Source of the DNA: Beroe ovata
Lineage: Eukaryota; Ctenophora; Nuda; Beroida; Beroidae
Reading direction: 5' to 3'
DNA length: 58,539 bases
Assembly (NCBI GenBank): GCA_946803715.1
Contig: CAMPET010000030.1
Location: 156,249-214,787 of the forward strand
Every line of letters starts with the position of its first letter. Position 1 is the first letter of the stretch. Below the pieces are notes generated by a model, which did not search any database, was not told the DNA's origin, and was given only the letters and a program-made list of their open reading frames with translations. The position numbers and the translations under genes are program-made. Below are positions 20,201-35,200 of the stretch, piece after piece.

Positions 20201-23200
20201 TATTATTATAGTATTAATGAACCTATGTTGTGTGACAGTTTGACAGTACCTGACACGTTGATCTTGATAACTTTCTGTTCGGAGATACCGTTAGCAAGTG
20301 TCCTCCCATCGTGGTCATCGGCCGATGGGGTGGATGCTCTGGGGGCGAGAATTCCTGGCACCGCCGCCATCGAACTGAAATAAAAGTCAATTAATACTGG
20401 TAAGTTTGTCCCTGGGAAAATTGAGCGGAAAAACACCTATAGAAATTGTTGGGAATAGGTATGTTTTCCTGATATCTAATCCTGCAATTCCAAACCACGA
20501 TAATGCCCTAATAAACTCCAGCAAGATACTTCTCCACGTGTTTCTTTCATATTATCTAGATTGAATTCACTCCAGATCAAGAATGATACAGTTAAAATGC
20601 AGCATGATTTTGTAACTCTCTTTTTACAATTTTCTGTACAATTGCATTGACTTTGTTCTAGAATAGTACCGGGAATGTTTTAAAATACGATGCTAAGTGA
20701 TCGCGCATATGACACAGTGAAATATAACTTGGACAGTAAGATATGATTAGGGTTCAAATTCTTCAATCTTGTTTATATCCGTGTCCACTGTTCAATTTTC
20801 ATGGGGTGTCGGGGTGTGGCACTTTTCGAGGTGAAAAATATTCAATTAAGAGAGGTCAAAACCCATTATGAATGAAGACCTCTAATGTTGTACTATTGAT
20901 TTTACCTCATACCCATTTCTCATGAAAGAATTGTGTCCATCACCCTTATATATATATCTTACCTGCAGCTCTTGCTGTGTACGATGACAGCAGAGTGGTT
21001 TTTTTTGACGATACCCTGCGGGTCTCCATTGGCAACGACCCTGGTGGTCTCAGGAGATTGGTGCTCGTGCTGCACCATCTACCATATGTGTACTACACGT
21101 GTAAACTGTGCGTCTAGCGAGTTATATTGCGGCCATGTTATTCATGTTTTCCATCCCCCTTCAACTTATACCCTTCTCTCTACCTTCTGCAATAAACTTA
21201 AACATTCACACAAACTTATTTTAACTCTACCAAGTGAATATGATTTATTGCGTTTATTATGAATTCAGTATACTATATTTTGATGAGAGGGTAAAGTAAG
21301 ACATTATTTTAACCATAGATATAATACTCCAACAGCATTAGAATATAAGCCAGTCACTTTTCAACGCTTTTTCGAGGTACCACATGAGTGTATGTATGTA
21401 TGTATGGTTGTATGTGTAGTTAGTTTGTCTGTATATGGTATAGAAGGGGGAGAAGGAAAACTGTCCCTGAATTTTATATACCCCGAGAAAGACTGGAGTT
21501 CCTAATTGCAGGGTTGAGCCGATACAATGTGTCTAAGTGTGAACAAAAATAGTTTTCTTCCCTTCTAAAAAAGGGTTCGTCTCTAGTGCTGTTTGAAATT
21601 TGAATTGCTGTAGGTATACCGCGAATTGAGGAAGGTAGATGCGAAATATTAAAATGGCAAAGCAATTTGCATAGCTAATAACACGACCATAATATAAACT
21701 GAAAATCAGCTCGGAAGCACGAAAAAAAGTAATAAATTTCTCCGAAAGAAGTCAAATGCAATTCAAACATAACATGTTATTTGTGCTGGACAAAGTGGCA
21801 CTCGAGGTGTGAGCTACCGCTTCGGTGGGACTTCAAGTGTTCGGAGAAACACGGACAATGTTATCCACTATCCGTTGGGAGCAATGGTTTATCACGTGAC
21901 TAAAGTGCTATACTGCACCCGCCCTGATTTAAACTCTGGGAGATGTCATCTGCAATGACTAAACTACTCTATTAACATCGAACGTATCATTCGCGTCTCG
22001 AGATAAAGTACAGTCTTTTTCCAAGAATTACATGAGTGTGGTGTGGCCCGTAAGTGTCGTGATGTGGCCCGTCTTGTTTAGTGCACAGTGCATTACTCAG
22101 TTATATCTACTGTAGTATTGCAGCTCTATCTCTAGAGTAGATAGTAATCAAAATTAATGAAATTAAAACTATACCAAGTGATTGATCATATCAAATATCC
22201 TGTAGCAGCAATCACGTTACCTTTGTGTGTTGTGCGAAAAATCGGTGAATAGGGAGGCAGCCATGACAGCAGTAAATTAGCCGTGTGCCCACAGTGCAGC
22301 TCAGTGGTCAGCAGTCGCGGCAGTTGATACAGTGTGGTCGACACAAGGTGGTTGACACAGTAGTTAGCCCGGAGTGGTTGCCAGTGGTTACGGAGTGGTT
22401 ACCAGTCAGTGGTTGTCATGAAAAACTTCATTCACTAACAATCGATCAGGGAAACATCGAGTGCAGCATCAATTATAGCAGTAAACCCAAATCGTGCAGT
22501 GGTTTATGATACTGCACTTATAGCTGCTATCTAGGCAGTATATACCATTAGCTCCGGCCCTTTACGTCAAAAGCAAATTAACATTTTCTCGTTGAAAGGA
22601 ATTTCTGCTAGGAGCTAGATATTAATTGGCAGGGAAAAAGTAATAGGGTAATTAACATCTATTTGATAGCCTGCATGGTTGTAGTGCTGGTCATTTGTAG
22701 TGGTTTACAATAATATCTAGCATGTGAATGTGTGTGAATGTGGGGGTAGATTTAGCGCCTAGCATAGTATTGTGTGCGTGCTTGAAAATGCGTTTTTTTT
22801 TCTGTGCTTCACTGTCTCTCTTTCATACAACAGCTTCAGCTACTACCTTAATTGACTACAGGCAACAGTATATGTGCTACGTTTTACATATTTTCAAGGT
22901 ATACTATGTGTATACTAATGTGTCTTTGTATGATATTGGATAAGAATGATAGGAAGGCGTGACTATATTTTGTCTAAGAAGTACCTAGTGCTAGTACCTA
23001 GGCTAGTACCTAGTGCTAGTACCTAGGCTAGTACCTAGTGCTAGTACCTAGTGCTAGTACCTAGGTTACCTAGTGCTAGTACATAGGTTACCTAGACGTG
23101 AACTTACACACTGGACTTGCACATTACTAAACTCAGCATAATCTATGTTTTGCACAATGGAACAATGTGTTGGCTGAAGATCACTGCAGAGCTAGACAAA

Positions 23201-26200
23201 TCGGGTTCTTCAACTTTGGCTCAGTGCCAACGGCTGCTGGATCTAACAACTTAAGCATCTACTGTTACAGCTCTACTATTACGTATCAATTGATAGTGAC
23301 ATCGCTACACGTTGTGCACAAGGTGATGATGATACACATATGGAGTTATCAATGATACCCGTATGGGTGATCATGATTGTCCCTCAACAAAAGTAGGTAC
23401 TGCGGAAATCCCTACTGTATATGATGATCAAGCTGAGTTCACTAACTTCATGATAGGAGGGTGCAGGCATATGATTTCAAACACTGCTTAGTACGTACAG
23501 ATACGGTAACTATACAGAAAATCTTTTACGATAGAAGCGACATAGGTGAATGAACCAAGTTCAAATATTAGCTAAAAATACCACACGCAATTCTCGTGTG
23601 ATATAATATAAATGGGCCTGCCCTATATTCAGTAGAATTGCGACGAATCGAAATTAACGTGAACTCTGTGGTGAAGAGAAAACTCAGCATGGTATTATAG
23701 CCAGTACGCACTGCGCATTAATGAAATACGTGAGTATGAAGCAGGGTTATAAGACACATTCTAGTTTACATGAAGAGCTCTATATTCACTATTCTGCCTG
23801 GTACTCATATGATCTTATAGTTTACATTTTAGCGACATATCTTTTGCAATTTTGGATCACTATTATAGAGGTACATGATCTGTGCCGACTAATTAGAGTT
23901 TAATTTCACATTATTGAAGAGCATGAATGCTACCTGATCTGATTTAAGCTATACAGAAGTCAGTCTGGCCGTTCATGTTAAGTACCTATGACGTGTTGAA
24001 ACAAACTTTGTCAGGCCAGCTGTTTCATAATAGATTCAGAACGTCTGGAGACCCTGTGTTAATGTGAACTAAATTCGGCTTTCCTCCAGAAAGCTTATCA
24101 AGAGCTAAGTTTTAAACCAAAGATTCAACTAAATATGCACCAGCAACATGCAATTGCATGTGTTATCGTATAGCAGCAATCAGCATGTGACAAAAGTTAG
24201 GGTACGCACTTCGCAAATGTTAAAACAAGGTTCACATGATATTGACGCAGCTAGGCATATGATAGATCAGAAACTTGAGCAAACGTGACCAAGGACCCTG
24301 ACAATAAAAACCTGAGATTCACAACAGCTTTATGGCATGGTCCACGGCACGAAGTTGCTGATAAAACATTTCAAATTCTATAATTCCATGGTATGTTTGA
24401 CTAAAAGTAAGCATACTAAACGTCAGTAGGTAAACTGCAATATGTTACCTATTGTACTGTATATTCTGCAACAACACTGATCGGTTGAATATGTCCTCTC
24501 AATATTGCTCCTTGATAGGCCCTCATGGAGCAACATTGTTTCATTTTCATACGGACAACACTGACTCACTGCCAATACTGCATACACAAAGATTCCTTAC
24601 ATGTATGCTTGTCAAAAGGGTAATACCTAGCGGATTGTAACTTTTTTGACCAAACAAAAAAACTGCGATATATAAACTCGGCATTTTGGACTTGTTACAT
24701 GTGTGGCCGATAACTTCTAAACCTGGTAGTTATGTTGGGGGCACTGATAAAAACTGTCCCGATGTATGTCTGTGAGTGTAAGCGGGGATAGATTTTGGTT
24801 ACTTGTCCTAATCCCATAGGAATATTCGGTTTCTGTGACCTAAACTCCTTGAGAACCAGATGTACGTGTCACGTGACAGATAAGGTGGCATATCATGACC
24901 TGTAGGTTTAATACCAAGTGACGTTTGCATGGTATCATTATCACTGTGATGTCACTGACTCACTGACTCACTGTCCTGACCACTGACGTGTTGCTGTATT
25001 GTCTGACTATCGGACCGTTCCGTGAACATTGTTTCAGTGGGAATTGTAAAGCTGAATTGTGAAGCTGTATCACGTATGTACCATGATTGTGAACATTGAA
25101 TGAAGTCGGCAAATGCTATGTAGATGAATTTCTCGAGGGCAACAAGACAACATAAGAAGCTCGGCAAAGTCCTAGTTAGGAGAGAAAGATTGTGTGGGAG
25201 AGAGAGAGTGTGGGAGAGAGAGTCATTAAATAAAGTAGAGTACAGAGCTCCGGACCTGTATGTTACTTAATCGCGAACTATAAGGGATGCGTCAACTGAT
25301 AAGGGACGCTTCAACTGCACTCAGTGAACTAGACGGCTTACTCCATTCTGTGTTGTACTTTTTTTATGGGGTATTCCCCCGGGTCTAACGAATAGGTAGG
25401 ACATGAGTTAGATGTGCTGACCGCATGATAAATTCGACTTAATAACAGACATAACTGTCATCTACTGACGCTACAAGTAAATAATATAAAGAGACGTAGT
25501 GTCTTAAGGCGTTGGAGCTCTAGGAAAAGGGAGGCGTTGTAATATAGGAATCGATATTATAAGTGAGAGAATAAATCTGATGGAACTCAGTAGTCGGTAG
25601 CATTGCTCAAGTATCAAGTAGCAATATTATCATTTTATGTGTTAAATTCAAAGTATGTTAAGCTACAGTTCGTGTATCTATCCTTCTACTAATTGTAGCA
25701 TGTTTTAGTAGAACTCTTGTAGGGTTTTGTCAAGGTTGATCGCTACTATCAGAAGTAACGGTGATGTTACAGTGTCGTCCAGTCAGCGTGAACTACACGC
25801 CGGCCACGAGCGTAACACGCCCTCACAATCCGCGTCCATCCATTGGAGTAGACTGGACGGGATATTCTATAATAGCTGCAGAATCTCTCTACTGAGGGTC
25901 CAACTTGTGTTTACCGATGCTAAGGTCACAGCACGTACATTTCATACCAATTCGAGTCGATTCCACGTGCCTGATATATTGACAGGCATCTGAAGTCGAA
26001 AGGACACAACGGCGGCGCTGTATATCATTGAAATCCGTTTAATATCTTAACTACCGCCTATGTTAAATCGTTAAATCGTGCTCGTAAGAAAGGTCTGACG
26101 ATACCTAACTTTGTCCTACTCCCCCACGGCTTAGTGCTAGCCAGTGCATCCCATAGAGTCATATCACTGATCTTGTTTCGCATGGCTATCACCCATGATA

Positions 26201-29200
26201 CCTGACTCATTAGAAACTCCCGCCTAATTCCTGAACGTGTCTTGTTACAGTGTCTAACTTCAGCTCAATTACAGTTATATCTCGCAATCTGTGGAGACAC
26301 GTAGCGAGACTTACAGAAGAAACAGATATAGATTCTCGCCGTCATAGGGGGGGGGGAAGTGTTACAAAGTATGAAGTGTAACAATAGCTATCATCTCATC
26401 GCGTAGTGTTGATAGCTAATTACCACTTCCTGTTCCATGTTCTTCTCAAGACTATACTAGGTATAATAGATAACACTACCATGTTATAGTACCTAAAGTA
26501 TCCACCGACTTTCAACTTGGAATTTTCCTTGTAAAATAATTCGAATACCTTAGCTGCGGATAGGTGTGCAGTGATTTAATTGAAGGGCGCTATATGTTGA
26601 GTACTTCCTTCCTCTATTGAAAGTTGCTCTGGTTCAATTTATCGTGATATCTCAAGTTGGAATCCGGTAGAGCTATAGAATGAAAAATAGTACTCGGTGG
26701 TAGCATTCCACTGAGACTTAAAAAGCAGACTGCATATTATTACCTATATACCTAGAGAGTGCAAATTCCGATAGTTATGGACTAATCTCAAAACCTACCA
26801 TAAAATTGTTGAATCTTTAATCTTAGCTTTGCATTCATAACAGTTTAGTGGTATAGTAAGTTATTTTGAGTGCTGAAAGAATTATTATATGCGCATGTAG
26901 GACGTCAAGCGATCTTTTTGCGAGGTTTTATGGAGATACACGCAATAAATGATCAATATGAAGACAAACTGGGAATTGTATGGGAATCAAGTGACGGACG
27001 GATTATAGATATGGATATCTGCGGTTGCTATGCAGGGTGTGAGATTGAAGCCCGATGGGGTTCGTCATTGATACGTGATCGACGATCGTGTTGCTCTTAG
27101 GTTGTCTGAAATGGTGTTGCTAGGAGGATCATAGTCCTAGCAACATCATGCTAACCTCCTAGCAACACGACATCACGGTGTGAATGTGACAACCACTATA
27201 GTCCTGGACGATGTTGTGTTGCTGGGGTGTGGTTTGATGTTGCTTCGGGTGTGGTATGGTGCTAGGAGGGTGGTTTGATGTTGCTTGGGGTGTAAGATGT
27301 TGATTATTGGTTGCTGTTGTTATATCTTAGGAATGAACTATGAAGTTTATAGTGTGTGAGTTGTTGTTGCTAGGCAATTGCATGTTGTCTCTCACCTAAT
27401 TCTGCTAATCCGCCGTGTTGGGCCGGAAGTAGAGTTCAGGTCGGAGACCCCATCTCCCAACATTGACGCGTGTGACTGTTCACTCCGTATGGTCGTGGTC
27501 AGCATCTTGTTGACGTGTTCTCCGGGCCGTGACAGGCCCCAGCTACTCCTCGACACAAATACTAGCGATATGTATGTGTGTGTGTGTGTGTGCAGTGCGG
27601 GTCCTAGTGACACCGGCGTGTGTGTCCACACCAGATACTCAGATAGAGAGCCGAAATAGCAAAACGTGTGTGTGTGTGTGTGTGTGCGCGCTACCAGAAC
27701 AGCGGTTCTATATGTGTGAGTATGCAATGTGAAATCACACACACGCACACGCGAATACACAATGAAAATTAACGACATATCTCCCGTTTAACACATCCCT
27801 CTATCTCACACCCGCTCATATGGCAGGTTGATTGACGAAGCTGAAAAATTTTCAGAGCTGAATTTAAGTGGCGTTGTCAACACATTGAGCATATATTATA
27901 GAGAGAGTTGGATGGAACGTGCGCGAGGAGCTGGCCTTATATAATATACGTTTACAGTATAAGGTGTCTTGAAAAACTTAATCGCAGCTCGGGCGATACG
28001 GCAAATTTCACCAACAACAAGAACAAAGACTCTGCGATAGAGAGCATTGGCGGCATATATGTAACGTGTTGCACTGAAAGTAGTAGTACAAATATAGTGC
28101 AAAACATACGGTGTGGAGTGTGGGTAGCGGGCGTGAACTGCATGGTGTGTCACACATGTGCACTATAGCTGGTCACTAAAGGGTGCCCGAATACACTGTA
28201 CACGTGACTTTGCCGGCCATATGCTCAAACTACTGTTGGACTTGTCATATATTGCGTGCTGAGATACGCTGTGTTTATGTACGCGGGAACAGCCAATAGG
28301 AGCGCCCTACAATTGGTGTTTTGAAGTCGTATTAATGATGAATGTTAACAGAATAGAATGAATAGTGATGTCTGTCTTTCATACCGCAGCTGGGTATATA
28401 TATTAACAGTTTGCTCGGTCGCATATTAACGAAATTCTCAATTAGTATCTGGAGTTTCTCCCTGAGCCACATTGCATTTATTATGTACATCAGCAGCACC
28501 GGCAAAACTCGCTTACCAGTAACCCCAGTAGTAGCAAGACGCAATAGACAACTGCACTTCAAGAACGCTTCATAATTGAGTGACCAGTGAACGCGTTATG
28601 TACCTACGTCCTGCTGTTCCAATACAAAGACTCATGATATTCAATATTATAAAAAAAAGTAGCGTTCTTTGTCGATGGAAATATTTATAACGCATTTCAA
28701 CTGACAAAAGCTGGTTGCTGCTGGACGCAAACTCTACCTTTACGCGCGGCTATAGTCCTCGGTAAGTTACTATCACACCCATATAAGTCTGAACAAGACC
28801 AACAACAGCAGCAGTACAACTCTATATAAATTGTACCTTGATAAATCTCCATCGCATTCCTTGTCGAATTTGGAGTGAGAGCGAGTGTTGTGATAAAATA
28901 TATATATACACCTACCTGTTCTCACTAGGATCTATAACATATTGCGTGGATGGGCTAATATAGAGTGAGATTTGTCCCTGCATTATTTCCTGGTTAGACT
29001 GATAATAGTCATGGGTTGGAAAAATCTTCAGTAGTTACCACAAGAGACCTTATATTTGTGAAGCATTATACTATGCCCACAATAATGTTTAAAATCTCGA
29101 TTTCACTTCTGTAGAAAAAAGAACTTTGTTTTCAAAGATAGGTGTAGTTTTATGTATAGTAGACTCACTTCAGGTTTCTGACAGAGCTTTCAGACTGTGA

Positions 29201-32200
29201 GTTCACAGCAGGATGAAAACACTCCACTTTCATCCTGGTCGCTGTACGTGATGTTGAAGATTGGACAAAGCTATGATATCCTGGTTATCTTGATTAATTT
29301 GTAGGACAAAACCTGACTGCTGTTAGTTCGCATCTGATGACAAAAATGATCTGATGAGAAAGTCGACAAGAAGGATACTTACCTATCAAATTGGGTTTGT
29401 TGACGATGTGAGAAAGTGAAAAGTAAGAAATATCGAATACAGTACTGCAGAAAGGCAGCCAAAATCACAGCAGCATGATGGATTAATGGTCTGAGTGGCC
29501 GGATTATAAATGGATATGAATGTGTATCGGGCACCGCTCACGCAGACTAACCTTCACCAAACTCCTGTAGGGTGGCCGCATTTCATATTAGCCATGTGGC
29601 TTTAGGCTACCTAACTCCTATCACTAGCTTAATATGATTAGTTAGTACTGATCTCGCAAGCCTTTATTGTATGCTCTTGAAATTAAGCAGAGTTAGAACC
29701 TGTACCTATATAAAATCAACTTTAGGTGTATGTCAATTCAAATATATCGTGTTCAATACAAATACTGCCTATTCTTGCAGATTGCTCAGTTCTGAAGAAG
29801 AGAAATGATGGTAAACTTGAATTCAGTTTGGCCCAGGATCCCATATCTTCTCCAATGTTTCCCAACATTCATGCATTTTCTGGACCTGCACCTTTGCGTG
29901 TCTAGGCAGTTTATTAACCCATTAATATGGATAATGACCCTGCTTAGTTTGAAAAGCATCAGTGTTAGGTATATATGAGCCACTAGACGGTGTATCACGT
30001 TCTGATTAATAGTCTACAGTACGGATCGGATGATGAATATAGAATCAATTGTAATCCGAGTTAGGATGATTAGAATGGAATGCGCATGTTAGTTAGCAGC
30101 TGATCAGCGATCTTGATGATTCCCAGCTATAGGTGTTGAAAATTCAGGATTGATTCTCATTTTATTTGTTAGGCAGAAAATATGCAATCTCGAAGGTAAA
30201 TTAGCCCATGTCAATGAAAAGCATCTTGATGAAATAAATTTTTGGTCAATATTTAACCAGAGGCTGGAAAGATCGAGCAATAAATGAATAATAACTTCCC
30301 ATATAAGGTGTGAAGGTGAAAACCTGTTTATTTGATTACCTGTAAAGAATACCCATTCAAAGCATAAAGAAAATGTACGAAATGAAACGAAGACAGCGAT
30401 AATAAGAGCTATCTCAAATAGCAGCATAGTTAAAAGTTGCTGACGATAATAACTCTAGCTTGGGCATGCAACATGGCTGCTACTTCCCATGATATATACA
30501 ATGTGAGTGAAAAGAAAGCTATACCAGAGTTTTAAAACACAAGGAATTATATTATTTTCATCAGTGTAAGTCTCCAGGATATGTGCGAAGGTAATGTAAT
30601 GTATCAGCTGGTTTTCGTGATTTAAAAAAGCTAACATGATGTGAAGGGAGGTGCAGTGCAGGAAGTTTTGTATAGGTTATGTGGATAGTGACCCGTATAG
30701 TAAAGGGCGCGGTTGGGGCGTTCTATGAGGGATTTAAATCTCAATCAGCCAGGTTTTAACTGGATTGGCCTATCACTATCAGTATCCTATAATCACTTAC
30801 AATTTATATACTGTACCTACCACTTTATATACTGTACCGCTACAATCTACATTTTATTCTAGTCGGACAAACAACATAGGTGACTTAGGTAGGAAGTGTG
30901 CATAGACGAAAAATAGATAAGCAGTATAAGTACATTGGATCTTCCATGTTCCAGGCTGGTTCTTACCTAATTCAATGTGTTTACATGGTCTGCTATGGGC
31001 ATTTATGACATAATGCTTGAATCAATTACGCAAATTATTCTCAATTTATTAAGTGTTTTGTATACCTACTGGACAAGACTTAGATGTCTACTGAAGTCTA
31101 GTGACGTTCATCAAGTGACAGAATCCAAACAATTTTCGATTGTGTTCTTGTGTTTTTCGTGCGAAGACTATTTTCGGTAATCAATTGTGAGTGACGCGTA
31201 TTGAATTTGATGAACCTTCACCTTCTTTCCTAGCTATAAGATACCGGGTTAATGAGTTGGAGGAAGCTGTTACCTGGTAGCCAGGAAGGAATTCATTTTC
31301 TGAGGGGCCGTCCTGTGAAGCTGGTGTAAGGCGGTAATGTCATGCCCTCCAATAAGCAAGGAGCAAAACCGAGGCACAACTAACTGTTGGTTCTGGAGAA
31401 TTAAACAGTAGAGTACACAATTGGCACGACCACAGATGCATGTGCTGATGACCAGCTATGGGATTTTAATATGTGGAATATTTGTGGTTGTTCCTCAGGA
31501 ATGTCTTTAGTTTAGGTTCTGGTAAAAGTACTAATACCTATAGGTCCTTATATAGGTTTAACGGGTGAGTGGCTTAGTGGTGTGGGCACCGGACTTCCGA
31601 TCGAAGTAAAATTGATTCCCGGCCACCGCACTACTCTGCTAAGGGTGATAGATTTAACTCGAGCTTACGCAGCACGACGGTTCACTCAGTCGAGCGTACA
31701 GGAAACTGTGCGGGGGGTTAAATGAGGATGTAATTTCGAATGTTGTCATTATGTTGGTATCAAATTTACACGTCCTTAACTAAAATTCCAAAATTTTAAG
31801 TCAAGCCGAAAAACGTACTCCACTCCAATTCAATGATTCATTGCTATGGAATCACTTTTGTGTCATGTGCTTATCTACTTACCCTTCACTTTCTTTCCGC
31901 GGCAGCGTTACACTCCATTCCACATCCGATATGGATCCTAGTGACTTGTTATTGTACCTCTCAGAGCGAGGCGAGTGCTTCTGTAACACTGCTCCCGCTG
32001 AGAGGAAGAGTTTGGAGGCTGCCAGTGGAGACCAGGGTACCCTCTGGGGCACTCTCCTCCGTCTAGGGGACAAGGTGGCAGGACGGTTAGATTGTCTCCT
32101 CCCGACCTGGGAATGCCGTGGGGATGGGGAGTAGGGTGGACCGTTGAGTCTCCCTGCAGTGTAATGCACGCCTCTGTGGCTGAGAACTGGGGAGTCCAAT

Positions 32201-35200
32201 TCATCCCTGTACTGCTCAGAGTTGGCTGTAACTGATGCAAGGTGGTGCATCTTGCATATGGAGTGGTTAATTGCGATCTATTGGAAATCTTAGAATTTGC
32301 AGCTCCTTCAACCGCTGGGGTAAATGAGAAGTGCACTCAGCTGCAGATTCTGTTGATCATATGTTCATGTAGACGATGCGGTATGTCTTATCATCAGCTT
32401 CTTGAAGAGAAGGGGAAGCTATCAACATAATATTATAGTGTTAAAACTCAATTACAATTAAAACTTGTAACTTTACAGTAGGTACTCATCAATGACAATT
32501 TCCCTACTATATAATCTTATTCTTATTGCAACAGCCCATTGGTGGTAGAGCTTCTGTTATTGGAAATAGCTACTATTATTGGGAATGTGATTTTACCTGT
32601 AGATACGATTGGAATGCTAACTACCTAGGTACAATGAAGCGGGAAGCCACAAATAGTTGTTTTAGGGATGAACAGTTGCAAAGAAAACCGGGAAGATACA
32701 ATGATGCTATATTAGGACTCTTGAAAAGAGTTTTGATAAGGATAAGGAAATGTTATCGACCTATTAAAAGCTGTAGTATCTAGGTAACCCGAGGAAGAAG
32801 ACACTAATGAACTTTTAAGGTACCGCACTCAAATATGATATGCCATAAATACTTCATGATCAATTTTCACAGCATTGAATAGTTTATCATCTAGAATTTT
32901 ATCATTAACTCCTAAGCATGCTCATACACTTGACTGGGTTCCTTACTTAGTTTCTGCGTAATCCATTAATCCGATTATTACTTATCGCGATTGATAATCA
33001 AGGAAAAATCAAGCTTCTGATGATCATATATAAGGTCAATTGCTATGTACTACCATATACAAATTGTTAAACTAGAGGCTCAAAAAAGATACTAAAAAAC
33101 AGCAAATATACCGTTTTTACTACCGATCATAGGATGTGGTGAAGTGTTGAGTATAGCATCTTAACATCACCAACATTCCTTCGCTTTACGTACTTGAAGC
33201 ACGTGAGCAAAAAATCCAGGAACGATAATCGATATATTTTCGCAGGCATTATTAATGATCGTGGCTGTACAAGCTCATTCAGCCCACTCCCTCCCGTTTC
33301 AAGGCGGGTATAATACCATACTATAGCAACACCTCCATAATATACCCTGGTGCTAGAGCTGCATCACCCGAGAAATAGGCATATAGTGCAGCATGCAGTA
33401 TTGTCTAGCGGTAGTATATATCCACTGCAGTTTGATATGCATAGTGTTGGATATTGATAAGAGGCTGGAGTAAGCTACCACGGAGCCCAATGACCGCACC
33501 CGATCCCGTGTCTATGTACGTGTGTGTGTGTGTATGTGTGTGTGTGTGTGTACGTGTGTATGTGTGTGTATGGACTATGGGTGTACGTGTGCTAAAGTGC
33601 TATCAGCTTATTGAGAGGAACGTTGTACTGGATACCAAGAGCCAATTATATGTTGCTGGTGCAGTTTACTGCAGGTGTTTTCAAACGCTTGTTTCTTGTT
33701 CAAATATGATCCCTCTGATAAGAGTCTCACAACCATTGTACTCTTGGATCTTATTTTTATGTTTTGATGAAATTTTGTCTCTTGAATTTTGTTATTTATA
33801 AGACAGAGACAAGATGCTTAAATAAGCACTAGCTTGCCACTTCATTATTCATTCATCTCCACACCATAGCCCCTCTTTTCTGGATGCTTTTTTGCGTCCT
33901 ACGAAAATGCACGTCTGATTTTCTTTATCAACTTCTTGAGTGGATAACTCATATAGGTACCTACCTCGTTTTCTATAAACAAAATCGAATGCTTCAGGAT
34001 ATGAGTATAATATCATTTAAGGCCCATATCAGCACTGGCCGATCTCAGTATGGTAACTCACCGTCTAGGTCCATTGTTCGAGGAGTTGAAGTTGAGTTTA
34101 AAGGGACTGGAGAATGTTCCCGTAGACCGGCGTTCCGACATCAACTCATTTATAGTGCGTGTGAGCTACAAGGTGTACTACGCGGGTAGAGTCGGGATAA
34201 AACGAAAAACAAGCAATTAGTAAGCCAAATGAGACGAACCTATAACGCAAAAATATGAAAGGGGGAAAGAGAAATAATTTAGTGTACTGTTTACTGTTTA
34301 GCCTGTACAGTATAACATGTGATAAAATGTGCCTTTTAACAGCTTTTTAAAACTCTACTGATGCATTGGCTGACGGTCCAATTGAAATTTACATGAAGGC
34401 GTGCAGTAGTATAATGAGTCTATGATAACCAGAGTAGCGAAAGATATAGCGTGCAGTGTTTTGATGTACTACACGACTCTGTTTTTCGTTGAAATCGTGG
34501 CATCTACTCCCTGTCATAGAGTGTAAATCTGGCACATATTTAGTGTAAGTGAGGAATAACAGCTGCAGAGTACATAGCGTGTAAGCAGCTATAGCTACGA
34601 GGCACACTCATAGCGAGGGAGAGTGAACAACAATATTAGACTTTCGCGTGTTGACAAGAAAATCAGGTCTGCGAGGCCGAACGCCGACATTTTTACGGAA
34701 AATTAGGACAGAGTTCAATATGGGTACAATATTTTCATGTTGTTAGCATTATACTTAGTTGCAAGTGGAAAGAATTAGAATGATATACTCCATTTATATT
34801 AAAGCGTGAATATTTTCAAGCTGCTTGAATTATAGCAGAGCAGTTGTACTGTCATTTACAGATAATATATAGACCGTAGACCTTGTAGGCTTGACTAGAG
34901 ATAACTTGGCATTCCAGTAGGGTCTGCATAGTACATACCGATTAACAAAAACGATATGTTCCAGGCCTGGTAGTATATATTATGTGCGCGCCTAGATAAT
35001 TATAATTCATATTAATACCGAGTCAATTAATCACTCACAGTACACTTTCTCCCCCTCACCAAGTAAACAAGTGGGGTCCTTTACCCACGTGACCGCACAT
35101 GAAAAGTGTGTTTCTATATTTCAACAACAAATGTGGTATCTCACAGACTGGCTTCCTAAAGCTGTTTCTAAAAATTGAAATCCAAAATACCTTTCCATAT

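Noticed and set aside
27392-27778. 128-codon minus frame with His-Thr repeats
   Set aside because: Its upper half is translated (TG)n; only the part at 27396-27548 has coding character and is reported as an exon.
31841-32134. Plus-strand frame containing MDPSDLLLYLSERGECF
   Set aside because: It is antisense to the 31958-32179 exon, whose splice sites and phases fit neighbours on both sides; the plus frame ends without a usable donor.
34146-34152. TATAAAT just upstream of the alternative Kv start
   Set aside because: It is only about five bases from the ATG, so a start site about 30 nt downstream of it would fall after the ATG.
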